DNA of 64,000 bases from Durusdinium trenchii (lineage: Eukaryota; Sar; Dinophyceae; Suessiales; Symbiodiniaceae), in NCBI GenBank assembly GCA_963970005.1, contig CAXAMN010021751.1, forward strand, positions 797,241 to 861,240. The letters run 5' to 3'. Of this stretch, positions 32,042 through 43,280 are shown in pieces. The position numbers and the translations under genes are program-made. The notes under the pieces are model-generated. The model saw nothing but the letters and a program-made list of their open reading frames with translations. It did no database searches and was not told the origin of the DNA. Positions within the stretch are counted from its first letter, which is position 1. The number at the start of each line of letters is the position of its first letter.

Positions 32042-33488
32042 CATGTGTTCAAGTGGCTGAAAAGTTCAGTCCATGAACTCAAAGAGAAATCCTGGGGAAA
32101 CAGGTTGATTTCTTCCAGGAGTACCTTTCCTATCTACTGTAAGCTCATTCCTGGCTACCCCACGGAACTACATCGCCCTCCGAGATTCTTGCCTTCTCTC
32201 TTAAAGCTGCGCCCATTCACTTGGATAAAACAATCCCCTCTTTCCACAAGTTGAACCGTCACGAACCGTCACAACTCGGACTCCGGAGACGGAGTCCTTG
32301 GTCCCGCTCGCGACCGGGTCCCCGTCCGAGGAGCGCCGAAGAAGAGCATCGACAGGAAGGCCAACTCGTTGGAACTGAAAGCCTTCAGGTTGCCAATCAC
32401 ATTGCCTCAGCCCAGCCGGATCCGGCTGCAAAACGGCGGGTTGCATTGGAGCGGTGTCCGGTCCATGTCGGTCCGCCTAACCAGCCGGGTCGGCTGGTAG
32501 CCGCATCGGAGAGGTGTCGGTGTGCCTTCCGTGATTCTGGTTTTCGGAGATCCAAATCCAGGGCGCCGGAGTTTTGGGGTCTGGTCGGAGAAACCCGCAG
32601 GAACTTAAGAGCAAGAGAAAACGCCTCACCAGCTCATGTCTTTTTTGTGAAGTCCTATCAACATCAATCAACCAAGCACCTGCAAGGCTAAATAATTCTT
32701 GCAACGAAATGGCAATAGACCCACTTGAGTTGCGGAGAGATCTCTCCAGCGACCGTTGGACCGTTGGATGCCCAGCACTTCTCCCCAAAGATCGATCGGT
32801 TCTCGTTTCCCCCGATCCGCTGAGCCCCAAAACGAACGCCATCGTGGCTCACGAGCTGCACAGAACGAACGCCATCCGGCACCGGTGCCGGATTCCGGGT
32901 GTCCAGCCCCGACTTGGGGTCCATTGGTGATATCAGGGGTGTCCATTGGCCACCCCGACTTGGGGTCCAGGATCAACACCTCAACATGCACATCATGCAC
33001 TTGAGGTTCATCCATCACATGGCACCAACATGTTGAGCATTTGATGGCTGCAAATTGCACGAAACCAAACCAAGCAGGAAATCCACAGACTCCAAGCCAT
33101 CTACTCAACCATTTGCCGCTGAAACCCCTCAACAACAAGCTGTGAAAGTTCCAAACTCTGCTTCAAACATATCATATGATTGTTTTTGGGCGCGCTTCCC
33201 CACAAAGCCAATATAGCATAGCTGAATTGGTCGGTTCCTTTCAGTGGCCGGCGCTTCTCTGAGTGAGAGTGGCGGACAAGCCTTGGGCCACAATGGCCTC
33301 CCTCTGCACCCCACATGTCCCTGTCCAACAATTGGGGCGAACACCAATGGCAACGGGGTGCAAAAAGGTTGAACCTACCATTGGAACCTGAGCCGAACAA
33401 ACAGAACGCTTGCAACTTTTACAACCCCGATTGACAATTTGTGTTGCAAACAACCCACAAGTTAAGAAGTCAGGCACCCTCCCTACAA
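32042..33488. other. No recognised gene
   Basis: Sequence between copia element 1 and the BTB array. Short direct repeats containing CCGACTTGGGGTCCA occur at about 32906 and 32962. GC-rich but without a convincing frame. Confidence 0.5.
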
Positions 33489-33752
33489 TCAAACCAGCTT
33501 CTTCAACAGCACTAGTTCTGCATCCCGCCTCATCCAAGCAGTGCTTGGATGAAATCCATCCAAGGGACTGGTGTACTTGCCGTTCTTCACGATGGGTCGT
33601 CCTGGATAGTCAGGTGCGAAGCCCTGCATCTTGTCCGGGTGCCAGTACATAGGGCCCTTCATGTACTCGGAGGTGTACTGCCTCAGCGGTATAGTCAATG
33701 TGAGGAACCTGGTTGGATTGGGGGCTGCCCATGCAATTGGTTTGGGCATCAT
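33489..33752 (-). CDS. Short uncharacterised protein or terminal exon downstream of BTB copy A
   Basis: 87 codons from MMPKPIAWAAPNPTRF to a TGA at 33489. Composition is protein-like and rich in Pro, Tyr, Trp and Lys (YTSEYMKGPMYWHPDKMQGF, DYPGRPIVKNGKY). An AG acceptor-like site lies just upstream (CTCCAAG), so it may be the last exon of a longer gene rather than a complete one. It sits about 150 bp downstream of the end of BTB copy A on the same strand. I do not recognise the family. The motif pattern suggests a small conserved protein and not a random open frame. Confidence 0.45.
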   Translation of the reverse strand: MMPKPIAWAAPNPTRFLTLTIPLRQYTSEYMKGPMYWHPDKMQGFAPDYPGRPIVKNGKYTSPLDGFHPSTAWMRRDAELVLLKKLV

Positions 33753-33903
33753 CTTTGCATTTTCTTGGAGTATGACCACCCTTTAGGTCTTCCACTTGCC
33801 CAGCACCAGCCACGGGTGTGGCAACCCAACTCATGCCCTCGTTGCTCTTTTTGTCCAACAGGGCGAAGCAATCCGCGGGTGCGGTGCAATAGGATGGCGG
33901 TGC

Positions 33904-36900
33904 TTAGCCCGCTGGTGTCCAAGTAACCATGGTGCTACAGCAATGTGCATAAGGGCCATAGCTGTGCGGAAAGGTCGCTGTATATCCCAGCGAAGCGGCC
34001 AAAGCCGTCATTGACTCTTTGAATCGCGATTCATCGAAGCCTCTGAACAGACTTTGCAACACGGAGTTGTGTTCCAGAGAGGAGCTGTATTGCTTTCGAA
34101 CCTCATCAAAAGAAGCAGAAATGGTCATTCCTCTTGATGACGCGGCCTTCTGTATCAGAACCGGTGCGGTTATGCTCACCAGCAGTAGTGCAGCATTTTC
34201 GTCCTTTTGCTCGCCAAGCTTCTTCAGGACACCATCTTGCACAATCCTTGCTTAAACATGCTGAACGCAAACTAAATACTTAGCAAATATTGGCTCTTTG
34301 ATACAAAAACACCGCTTGATTTATCTAGATTTGATACATATGTTCTTCTAGAATCTAGAACAGCATGTTGGACAAACAATGATCACACACGAAAAGGGAC
34401 TTCATGACTTCATCCTTTATATAATCCAACTGGCCTGTGACTGCTCAACAAAAGTAAGACTGCCCGCAGGATTCCGCCAAAGCACACAAACCAACAAAAC
34501 AAGAGGTTGGGCCAGTTCCATCAGCTCTTGTTGCAATCAACACACAAGGCACGAACGCCCAACGTCGTGTTTCAACGTTCTGGACTTCCAACCATTTGGG
34601 CCACTTCTTCCTCTGCCCAAACAGGCTGAGTTTGGGCCGTTGTGTGGAAGCTATCGAAAGGTGACGTGATCGGTGTTGCTTCGGACGCTGACACGGTGGG
34701 GCAACAGCCCCGTGAATCAGGAAACCCATCCAAGACCTGAATTAAAGAAGCAGGTCTGGAGCAGGCTCGGCTGCTGATTTTTGGGGGGGAGATGTGGAGA
34801 TGTCTTTGAGCACTGGGTTTCGGGTACCAAACAATAAAGGCTGCGCTCCTGTTGGCAAGCTCGATGTGGTCCATGCAGTGCAAATGCAATGTGTCTCTGT
34901 GCGTCTCGTTTGCGTGCTTAATATATTCTACAGTCAAACGCGGAGGGAGAGTATGAGTATTTGTAGGTATGGGATGATAATGGACCCCATGATGCAAAGC
35001 AACAAAAACAGAATGGAGCACTGTGGGATCTTTACCAGCCAGGACCTACCATGAGTTTGGGGCCTCTACGCTTCAGTTCATATCCCAAAAGACAAATATA
35101 GTCTACAGTATCCAGAAGTTTGGAATAGCACCGCAAAGGTTGCCGGAATAGAAACACCTTGTAATTTGTGCAAAGGAGTGGCCTTCTGGAAGCTGGCAGG
35201 AGCCGCTGCCAGATCCAGTAGGTACGCCAAGTGCGGTGAGAAGCACATCCAAGCATGCAAGAACCAAGCAGTGTTTGACAAGCACAGGCTTTGTCAAGAG
35301 CTCCCCACCTCTGGACAGTTATATGAATGGTGTAGGGCTTAACTGCATGGGGGTTCAGCCGGCAACATGAAACCCGCATCAGCACAACTGCTTTGTGGTT
35401 CGCATTCCGGGGCATTTTTAATTTGAAGTGCAGTGTATAAGCCTCGAATACTAGCCTTCCTGACCTATAGCTCTAGCTGGAAAGTTAGGAAACCTCGAAG
35501 TGGCATTCTCTTTGTGAGCTGTTGGCCGGATGCATTCCCTCTCACTGATTGAACGCTTCCACCGCATGGGGGAACCAACTGCGAAGCACGAGGCAAAAGG
35601 CCACAACTGTGAGATGGCTGCAACGAAAAAGGAAGAGCAAAGTCCAGTGCAAGTGACATAACAATGTCTGCAAACATTGCACCCCAAAACCCAATCTGGT
35701 TCCAAAGCTGCTGTTTCAATTTGGAGCTCAAATTGGAGCGACTGACGGTTTTTTTGCGACTGGCGTCGAGGCAAAGAGCTGCTGGCGTTCAGGTTGCATC
35801 TGCTACGTCCCAGTGTCCAACACTAAAAAATAGTGCCACTACTACTTACCATCCCAGATCCGAGTAGTAAAACATGATGACAGTCCTCAATCAGAATAAG
35901 CATCGCGCGGTCCATTCTTCGATGCACAAACACAGCAAACACATGCCTGCCTCTATCGATGACAAAACGTATCAAACAACACCGAAGCAGGCAACTGCTC
36001 AACGAAAGAACAACTATGCTAAAGAGAGTGGCCGGCTAAATGCAGATACTTAGGCAACTCTCCCTCTGTTGCTCCGTCGTAGGCACCTGCGCACACCTCC
36101 TTAGCTGCCTTAGCTCCCTTCGGGTCCCCACCATGCAACTGACCAGTTTGAAGGGCTGCCCAATGCGGTCCAAGGCACTCTCGAGGGCTCACATCCAATC
36201 CGAAGCGCATCAGCTCTCGCTGCACGGCTGCCATGGAGACGTGTTGAGGCAAAAGGATCTTCCGATCGCGGTGATACTCAAGCACGTACTTGAAGAGATC
36301 TTGGTCCCCTTCAGAGGTGGATGCCAGTTGTCACTCTAGTAGCATGTATCTACTTGAGAGGAGGGAGACACGAAAGGTAGGACAGCGGGAAGAGAAAAGA
36401 ACGCGAGAGGCAGGAACAAAAATGCAATGTTCGACATGGTGATTTATCCCCTCGGAGGCGACCTGTCGTAAATGCATGTTCATATGCACTCTAAATGTTC
36501 AAACATATGCTCTCGAAATGTTCAAAAAGATTCTGAGGAAAACAAACTTGCCCCATGGCTTAGATCATCGGTGAGCATTGAATCGGAGCATCATAGGATT
36601 TGAACTATCCTGAAACCATAAGAGGCTCACGAAGACGTTCCCCAGGAGAGAATTGGCGTGCTTCACAAAACAAACTCTAGGTATGTATCCCCTCGGGGAA
36701 CACCTTTCGTGATTATGCACTCTTTCTGAATGTTCAAGAAGGTTTCATCTATCCTGAAATCATGAGAGGCTCACGAAGACGTTCTCCAGGAGAGAATTGA
36801 TTTTAGAGGGGGGGGGGGGGGGGGAGGGGTGGGGGGGGGGTTTGAATTGAATGATCAATTATTAGACCCGGACGTCCCAACACTTGCTTCGCAAGACAAA

Positions 36901-38100
36901 CTCAAGGTATCCCCTAAAGGGCTACCTTTCGTGATATACTTGCAAGGGGCTGAGGAACTCCCTATACAAGGAGCTTCTTGACTCCCTGTTTCATGGGGAA
37001 TGTGGATCGCCCCGGCTCCTCAGCCCCATCCTGAGCACCAGCTAGTTATCTGCTGTTAGTATCTTCCTAGTTCTTGGAGCCACTGGTTCATACTCCGGAG
37101 GGGTTGGCTACATTGATTGCAGCTCTTTCATGGACCACTTCTTTCAGGTTGGCTTTGTCCCCATTACCTTCATCAGGAGTTCGGAAGCAAATCTGCGGGC
37201 GCTCGAAAAGCTCCTTCACACTTCAAAAGGGTTTCTTGTTGCTCCGGCCCCTATATCCGAGTGTTTCTAGAACACTTGAGGCCGAGGGTAGGTGACGAAA
37301 GCTAGCAGGGGTGCATCCNNNNNNNNNNNNNNNNNNNNNNNNNNNNNNNNNNNNNNNNNNNNNNNNNNNNNNNNNNNNNNNNNNNNNNNNNNNNNNNNNN
37401 NNNNNNNNNNNNNNNNNNNNNNNNNNNNNNNNNNNNNNNNNNNNNNNNNNNNNNNNNNNNNNNNNNNNNNNNNNNNNNNNNNNNNNNNNNNNNNNNNNNN
37501 NNNNNNNNNNNNNNNNNNNNNNNNNNNNNNNNNNNNNNNNNNNNNNNNNNNNNNNNNNNNNNNNNNNNNNNNNNNNNNNNNNNNNNNNNNNNNNNNNNNN
37601 NNNNNNNNNNNNNNNNNNNNNNNNNNNNNNNNNNNNNNNNNNNNNNNNNNNNNNNNNNNNNNNNNNNNNNNNNNNNNNNNNNNNNNNNNNNNNNNNNNNN
37701 NNNNNNNNNNNNNNNNNNCCCCCCCCTACACGTGAAGTTTTCACGTGATTCATGATTCTCGAGGCTGCGAGCCCTTCACTTGCTAAAGCAAGAGCAACTC
37801 CAGCTAGCTGATGCTAGCTTTCGTGACAAGACCAACAAATTGCAGGAAAGAACTCAAACCTGAGCAAAAAATGGCCTGAAGGAAACTGTTCCGAAATCAA
37901 AGGAAAACAATCTGCAAACACATCCATTCGCATGTTGAAAATCATCCAAGGCCTTCCACAAAGATCTCCTTGTCATCCTGCTTGTCTTCCGCCAACTGCG
38001 TGAGGAGCGAATTAGGATGCAGGCTCAGCGTAGGCTCCCACAGCACCTGGTAGATCTTGCCACTGACGTTGAACGTCACAAGATCTGGCTTGCTTGCCAT
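33904..38100 (-). CDS. BTB/POZ protein, tandem copy A, diverged and intron-expanded
   Basis: Exon 1 is 37953-38100 (MASKPDLVTFNVSGKIYQVL), exon 2 is 36179-36308 (DQDLFKYVLEYHRDRKILLP) and exon 3 is probably 33904-34246 (IVQDGVLKKLGEQKDENAAL, then LFRGFDESRFKESMTALAAS). The first two exons have the same lengths and splice phases as in the other copies. The introns are about 1.6 and 1.9 kb instead of 0.3-0.4 kb. Intron 1 contains local repeats, a G run and the 400-base gap. Substitutions in otherwise invariant positions (VSG for VGG, WEP for REP), and an exon 3 lacking the STAELQQRM...MLKQIDQL start, mark it as the most diverged copy. Exon 3 was placed by splice phase; an extra exon in intron 2 cannot be excluded. 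Confidence 0.65.
36440..36930. repeat. Local direct repeats in intron 1 of BTB copy A
   Basis: A stretch of about 51 bp at 36607-36657 recurs at 36749-36799 with three or so mismatches; both contain GAGGCTCACGAAGACGTT. A second motif beginning TATCCCCT and continuing to CCTTTCGTGAT appears around 36446 (weaker), 36683 and 36907. The copies interleave, suggesting a degenerate tandem array with a unit of roughly 140-240 bp. Confidence 0.7.
36808..36840 (+). repeat. G-rich run
   Basis: Seventeen consecutive G, then A, four G, T and ten G. It could form a G-quadruplex and is the kind of tract that breaks sequencing. It lies about 480 bp before the N gap. Confidence 0.9.
37319..37718. other. Assembly gap (400 N)
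   Basis: A run of exactly 400 N inside intron 1 of BTB copy A. It starts shortly after a repeat-rich, G-run-containing stretch that probably stopped the assembly. Confidence 0.99.
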
Positions 38101-39255
38101 GGGTCCGACAGGCTGTTGCTTACAAGTTGGCAATCAAGGACTTATGCTCAGGTTGCCACTGTAGCCAAGCTAGCTGCGGATCTCGAACATCAAGCCAAAC
38201 CAATCCAGCACGTCAAATGCTCGTCAGGGTCTTGACAAACAAACAAAGACTCACACATTGCATAATATTATCATATATACATAATGTACACCAAGAAATT
38301 CTGCACAATCCACTGCTGTTTGGGACCAGCTTTTGTGAGCGTCTTGGTCACATGTCACGACCCACCATCCACCTTTGTCCTGTAGGAGAGGGTGTTCACG
38401 GGTGTTCAATCACCACTTCCACTAGCCTCGGGCTGCTGGCCAGCATGTGGTTGGGGCTATAGCTGTTGGTTCTCAGGATGCCTTTAAGAGTTCAATTGCA
38501 CGCCTCTAAGTGACTTGCATGCATAAGCTGCGGAAGAGATGGTTGGATGCTTCGAGACTTTTTAAGGTATGCTATTCACAAAACATGGGGAATTGCACAT
38601 CTTTGTACAATGCACATGATTGCACAGAAGCAGTACCCCGCTGCACGCCTCCAAAGAAGAGAAGCATCTGACATGATGAAAATGTACGTCTTGAAAAGGT
38701 GGTGGGAGAGCTCCATCAAAGTTTTTCCAGTGTTCGGCCGTTTCGACTGGCGAGTCGGGAGGTGGAATTTGTCGAGGCCCTTCGTGGTTTCAAGCTAGCT
38801 CAAGCTTGAGACGAGCGGGGGGGGGTGGACGAAAGGTCATGAGTTGGACGAAAGGTCCTGAGATAAAGCTAATCCAACTCAAGGCTACTGAAGCAACCCT
38901 TTGTGACATCTTAGTCAGTCACCGTTCTCCTCTACCACAAGGGTCATTCCTCCACCTGGTGCCCACTTCTTTTTGACCAAGAGCTGGTCGCACAATACCA
39001 AGAACCAACAGGTGTTCGATGTTTTTGTGTTTTCCGAAAGACGGACACAAACATTTATGGGCACCTCGTAGCTCTAAGCAGACAGACCCAAACGTGGCCA
39101 TGACTTGAAGGTAGCAAATCATACACTAGTAACCACAGCACCACCGGTTCATATCGTCGGGCGCCGACACACTTGGTCCTAAGCCTTGAGATGAGTCCGT
39201 CCCGCTTTTCTGCGCGGAACATGATGCGGTCCATACGATCGCCTGCATGAGGCAC

Positions 39256-40651
39256 TTAGGCCACCGGTGTCAGGCTAACCATCGGAGAGTCTTTATTACG
39301 GAGCGGGTTCGTGCCATGGGGCCAAAACGTCGCCTGGTATCCAATGGATGCCGCCCACGCTGCCATGGACTCTTTGAAATGCATCTGCTCGAAGCCTTTG
39401 AAACAGGAGAACGCAAAGCTTCGTTGCTCTGAACTTGTTGAGCCGAATTTGTTCTGGACCACCTCGTCGAATGAAATACTGATCTGCTCGCCATTTCCCT
39501 TTGCTGATTTCTCCATCAAAGCCTGTGCTGTTATGCTCATCAAATGTGCAGCTGCATTTTGGTTCTGTTGCTTCTGCAGTAAGTTCTTTTGATTCGCGAC
39601 CAGTTGATCAATCTGCTTCAGCATGCTTGGATAGTAGGCCCCATCACGCACCATCCTTTGCTGCAACTCTGCAGTGGACTCGAGCACTGAACTCAAAAGA
39701 AAAGGGCGAAAAACTCCAAACCATAACTCTTATCTCTGTGAGACTGAGATGATTCGTTTGCAAATGCACTTACAGTAGCAGTAGGGGAACCAGCTACTCA
39801 AACCCTACTAGCATGGGCAAATCCACAGCCCTAGTCGCAGCCAAAGCCCATATCTCCATCAGAATAGCTTGAAACAGCCAGGCGGGTATGATCCACCCTC
39901 ACAATCCGCACCAACAGATTCTATCATATATATATAGAGGCCATTGTACAGTGCCCGAGCAACCACCACAACACCATAGACAAATGCTCTGACAAAAAAC
40001 AGTCTGAGGCACTCTTCGGTCTTTGCATCCAACCCAAAGCGCTTCAGCTCTTGCTGCACTGCTGCCGCCGAGATATTTGGAGGCAGAATGATCTTCCGAT
40101 CTCTGTGATATGCGAGCACGTAATTGAAAAGGTCTTGATCACCTCTGTCACAGGCTTGCTTCCTTTTGATGAACCAGGACGTTGACGTGGAACAATTGGC
40201 CTATGGGTTTATATATTGTAGGTTATTTCACTTCAACTTGTGTCTATCACAAAGTCACGAAGATTCCGAAAGAAAACTCACTTCAAGAGGTCTCTTTGTG
40301 TCAACAGCATTGTCGCTTAATTTTGCATGTAAACTTCGCTCCTGAATCTCTCTCAAAGCTCCTATCCCAAGCTGCCAAGGTATCTCACCCCACTAGTCAC
40401 TAGTCTGGAAAGCTGGTGGTGGGAATCGCTCTCCAAACCAAGCGCAAACTATTCAAAACATACGCATGATTATGCAGTGCACCCCCCTTGCTCACATCAG
40501 GGCCTTCCACAAAGATCTCCTTGTCATCCTGCTTGTCTTCCGCCAACTGCGTGAGGAGCGAGTTGGGATGCAAGCTCAGGGTAGGCTCCCGCAGCACCTG
40601 GTAGATCTTGCCGCCGACGTTGAAGGTCACGAGATCCGATCCACTCGCCAT
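39256..40651 (-). CDS. BTB/POZ (KCTD/T1-type) protein, tandem copy B
   Basis: Exons 40504-40651, 40013-40142 and 39256-39691, with introns of 361 bp (GC-AG) and 321 bp (GT-AG). Exons 1 and 2 are exactly 148 and 130 nt, as in copy C. The start is the ATG of MASGSDLVTF, and about 237 residues are predicted. BTB motifs are LVTFNVGGKIYQVLREPTLS, EIFVEG and the exon-2 part LFNYVLAYHRDRKIILP with QQELKRFGLD. Exon 3 is uninterrupted (STAELQQRMVRDGAYYPSML, MSITAQALMEKSAKGN, AAWAASIGYQATFW) and ends PMVSLTPVA. About 0.5 kb separates it from copy C and 1.2 kb from copy A. A 13-base palindrome (40657-40669) sits just before the ATG, as in copy C. Confidence 0.82.
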
Positions 40652-40656
40652 GGGCC

Positions 40657-40669
40657 CCACAACTTGTGG
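40657..40669. promoter_or_regulatory. 13-base palindrome upstream of BTB copy B
   Basis: CCACAACTTGTGG lies 5 bases upstream of the copy B start codon. It is followed upstream by a conserved stretch of about 60 bp shared with copy C and, more weakly, with copy A. It could be part of the 5' leader or a protein-binding site. Function is unknown. Confidence 0.4.
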
Positions 40670-41145
40670 TTTATAAGTTGGCAATCAGAAACTTCTGCTC
40701 AGGTTGCCACTCTAGCCACACTAGCCGCGGAGATTGATCAAATCTCAATTGAGACTGTATATAGCTGCCGGTTGGCTGGTCTTCAGGATGTTTCCAGATT
40801 TGGGGGGGCGCAAGCTATTGACAAAATATGGGAGGTTGCGGATTTAGGATGGTACAGAAACCTACTGGACGCGTGTCAAGAAGCATGAATTCCTCACCCA
40901 AAAAGTGAATGACGAGTTCATATCCAAGTAACCTCTTTATGGATGTGTATCTTCAAACAGTTTGTGGGAAAATAATTGCCAATGAAACCGTGTTCCATCT
41001 GTCCAGTTTCGACTGGCTCGTCAGCCCTGGTAGCGTCCAATCGCCTAAGGAAGATCCATCACCGTCACCGGCTACCAGCCGACCAGGCACCCTTTTGCTC
41101 TGTGACAGGCGGTGAAGTGGCCAGAGTGATGAACTGCACGATGAC

Positions 41146-42600
41146 CTAGGCCACCGGTGTCAGGGTAGCCAACCGAGCACCGGCATCGCCCAGCAGGTTC
41201 TTGCCATGTTGCCAAAACGTCACCTGATATCCAATGGATGTCGCCCAAGCTGTCATCAACTCTTGGAAATGCATCTGGTCGAAGGATCGGAAAAGACGTT
41301 GCGCAGTGGAGAGTTGATCTAGATTCTTGGCGTTGTATCCGTTTCGGAGGAGCTCATCGAATGAAATACTGATTGGTCCGCCATTCCCCTGTACTATCTT
41401 CTCCATCAAAGCCTGTGCGGTGATGTTCATCAAAAATGTGCAGCTGCCACTTGCTTCTGTTGATCCTGAAGCAACTTCTTTTGATTTGCAACCACTTTGT
41501 CAATCTGCTTCAGCATGCTTGGAAAATAGGCCTCATCCGGCACTATCCTTTGCTGCAACTCTGCAGTGGACCGAAGCATTGGACTTAAAACAAACCGCCC
41601 ATCCTATCTCACGAATTGTGATAAATATGATAAATACTCAAGTCGCCCCACAACATCCGATTCCGAGTTTGATACTTTACCCATGCAGCCCCATTGTTTG
41701 TATAATTTTGTATACATGCAAATGGGAGGAACCAGCTACTCAAACCTACTAGTATGAGCTAATCCCTGGTCGGAGCTGCGAGTCTAAAGCCCTTACTCCC
41801 GCAGTGCACACCAGAGCAACTTGAAACAGCCAGGCGGATATGATACACCCTCAAAGACCGCATCAAGAGGTGCCTAAATTCACCACAACACCATAGATTA
41901 ATGCTGCGACAAAACAGCAGCCAAAGGCACTCTTCAGCTTTCACATCCAACCCAAAGCGCTTCAACTCTTGTTGCACTGCTGCCATCGAGACGGCCGGGG
42001 GCAAAATGATCTTTCGATCTCTGTGATACGCGAGCACGTACTTAAACAGGTCTTGATCACCTTTGTCAGAGGCTTGCTTCTTTTATGATGCAGGATGTTG
42101 ATGACAAAGGAGGCTCTTTGGGAAAACACATGCAATCCCAATTAATTCTATCAAAGAGTCCAACCCGATGTATAAATTTGGATTCGTTACCCGAAGGAAA
42201 AGCCGTGCTGTCCCGCTACATGCCCCTTTCATGATCAATTTTGTGGGCAAGGATGGGCAAGGCATGCATGGCGCGCTGGCAAAGTTCATGTCCCAAGCTC
42301 ACAAGCTGACCTGGAGTCACTCCAGAATTTGTTTACCACGTTTTCCCGTGTTCAACTGTTGATGTTGGGAACCACTGCCTAAAGTAAACGCACATTGACA
42401 CATTGAACATAGCTGTTTATTAGAACTACGTACTTCCTCCGCCAAGCAGGGCCTTCCACAAAGATCTCCTTGTCATCCTGCTTGTCTTCCGCCAACTGCG
42501 TGAGGAGCGAGTTGGGATGCAAGCTCAGGGTCGGCTCCCGCAGCACCTGGTAGATCTTGCCGCCGACGTTGAAGGTCACGAGATCCGATCCACTCGCCAT
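41146..42600 (-). pseudogene. BTB/POZ protein, tandem copy C, frameshifted in exon 3
   Basis: Same three-exon structure as its neighbours: 42453-42600, 41931-42060 and 41146-41583, with introns of 392 and 347 bp. The BTB half is intact (MASGSDLVTFNVGGKIYQ; then DQDLFKYVLAYHRDRKIILP). In exon 3 the A run at 41432-41436 has five bases where copies B and D have three. The sequence AAAH is therefore followed immediately by stops instead of LMNITAQ. The remainder (FDELLRNGYNAKN ... TSIGYQVTFW) is preserved in the other frame, so the lesion is recent. The truncated product would keep the BTB domain and could still be made. A sequencing error in the run is possible. Confidence 0.75.
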
Positions 42601-42604
42601 GGCC

Positions 42605-42617
42605 CCACAACTTGTGG
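42605..42617. promoter_or_regulatory. 13-base palindrome upstream of BTB copy C
   Basis: Identical CCACAACTTGTGG, 4 bases upstream of the copy C start codon, in the same conserved context as in copy B. It is absent from copy D, whose N-terminus and upstream region differ. Confidence 0.4.
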
Positions 42618-43280
42618 TTTATAAGTTGGCAATCAGAAACTTGTGCTCAGGTTGCCACTCTAGCCACATTAGCTGCGGATATCAAATCTCAAGCAAAACA
42701 GCTAGTCTTAGTCGGTTGGTGTAGGCGCGGAAACTATATAGCTGCAAGTTGGGACGCGGTCGCAGGGGCTGTAGGCGCCTGCTCTCAGGATGCTTTCAAG
42801 AGACGGGTTGGATGCTTCCAGATTTGGGGGGCATAAGCTATTGACACATAGGGGGGGGGTTGCGGCCACCGGCTAGACACGTCCAAAGAAGCATGAATCC
42901 CAAAGAGTGAACTTAAGTGACCTCTTTGTGACCTCTTTGTGGGATGTGTATCTTCAAACAGGTGGTTTCGACCATGTTGTCCATCAAACCGTGTTTTGGA
43001 CATTTCGTCCAAAACAAGTGGGACGGGAAGCCGTCGAATCCTTCGTCGTCGCTCAAAGGGGGGACAACTCCTGGCGGGTGTGGAGAACTCTACCACCAGG
43101 TTCTGGTAAGGTAGACGAGAGGTTTTTCAAGCCGCATGAAGGGTGATTCATCAAGAGCCTACATATGTCGTCCATTCACCTAAGGAAGATCCGTCACCAG
43201 CGTGTCCGGCGTCACCCGGCCGATCAGGCACCCTTTTCCTCTGTGAGGGGCGGCGAAGTGGCCAGTGTGATTAACTGCAC

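Noticed and set aside
42640-42720. Spliced-leader relic upstream of BTB copies
   Set aside because: The GCTCAGGTTGCCA-type sequence on the plus strand only loosely resembles the dinoflagellate leader. No run matching its core was found.
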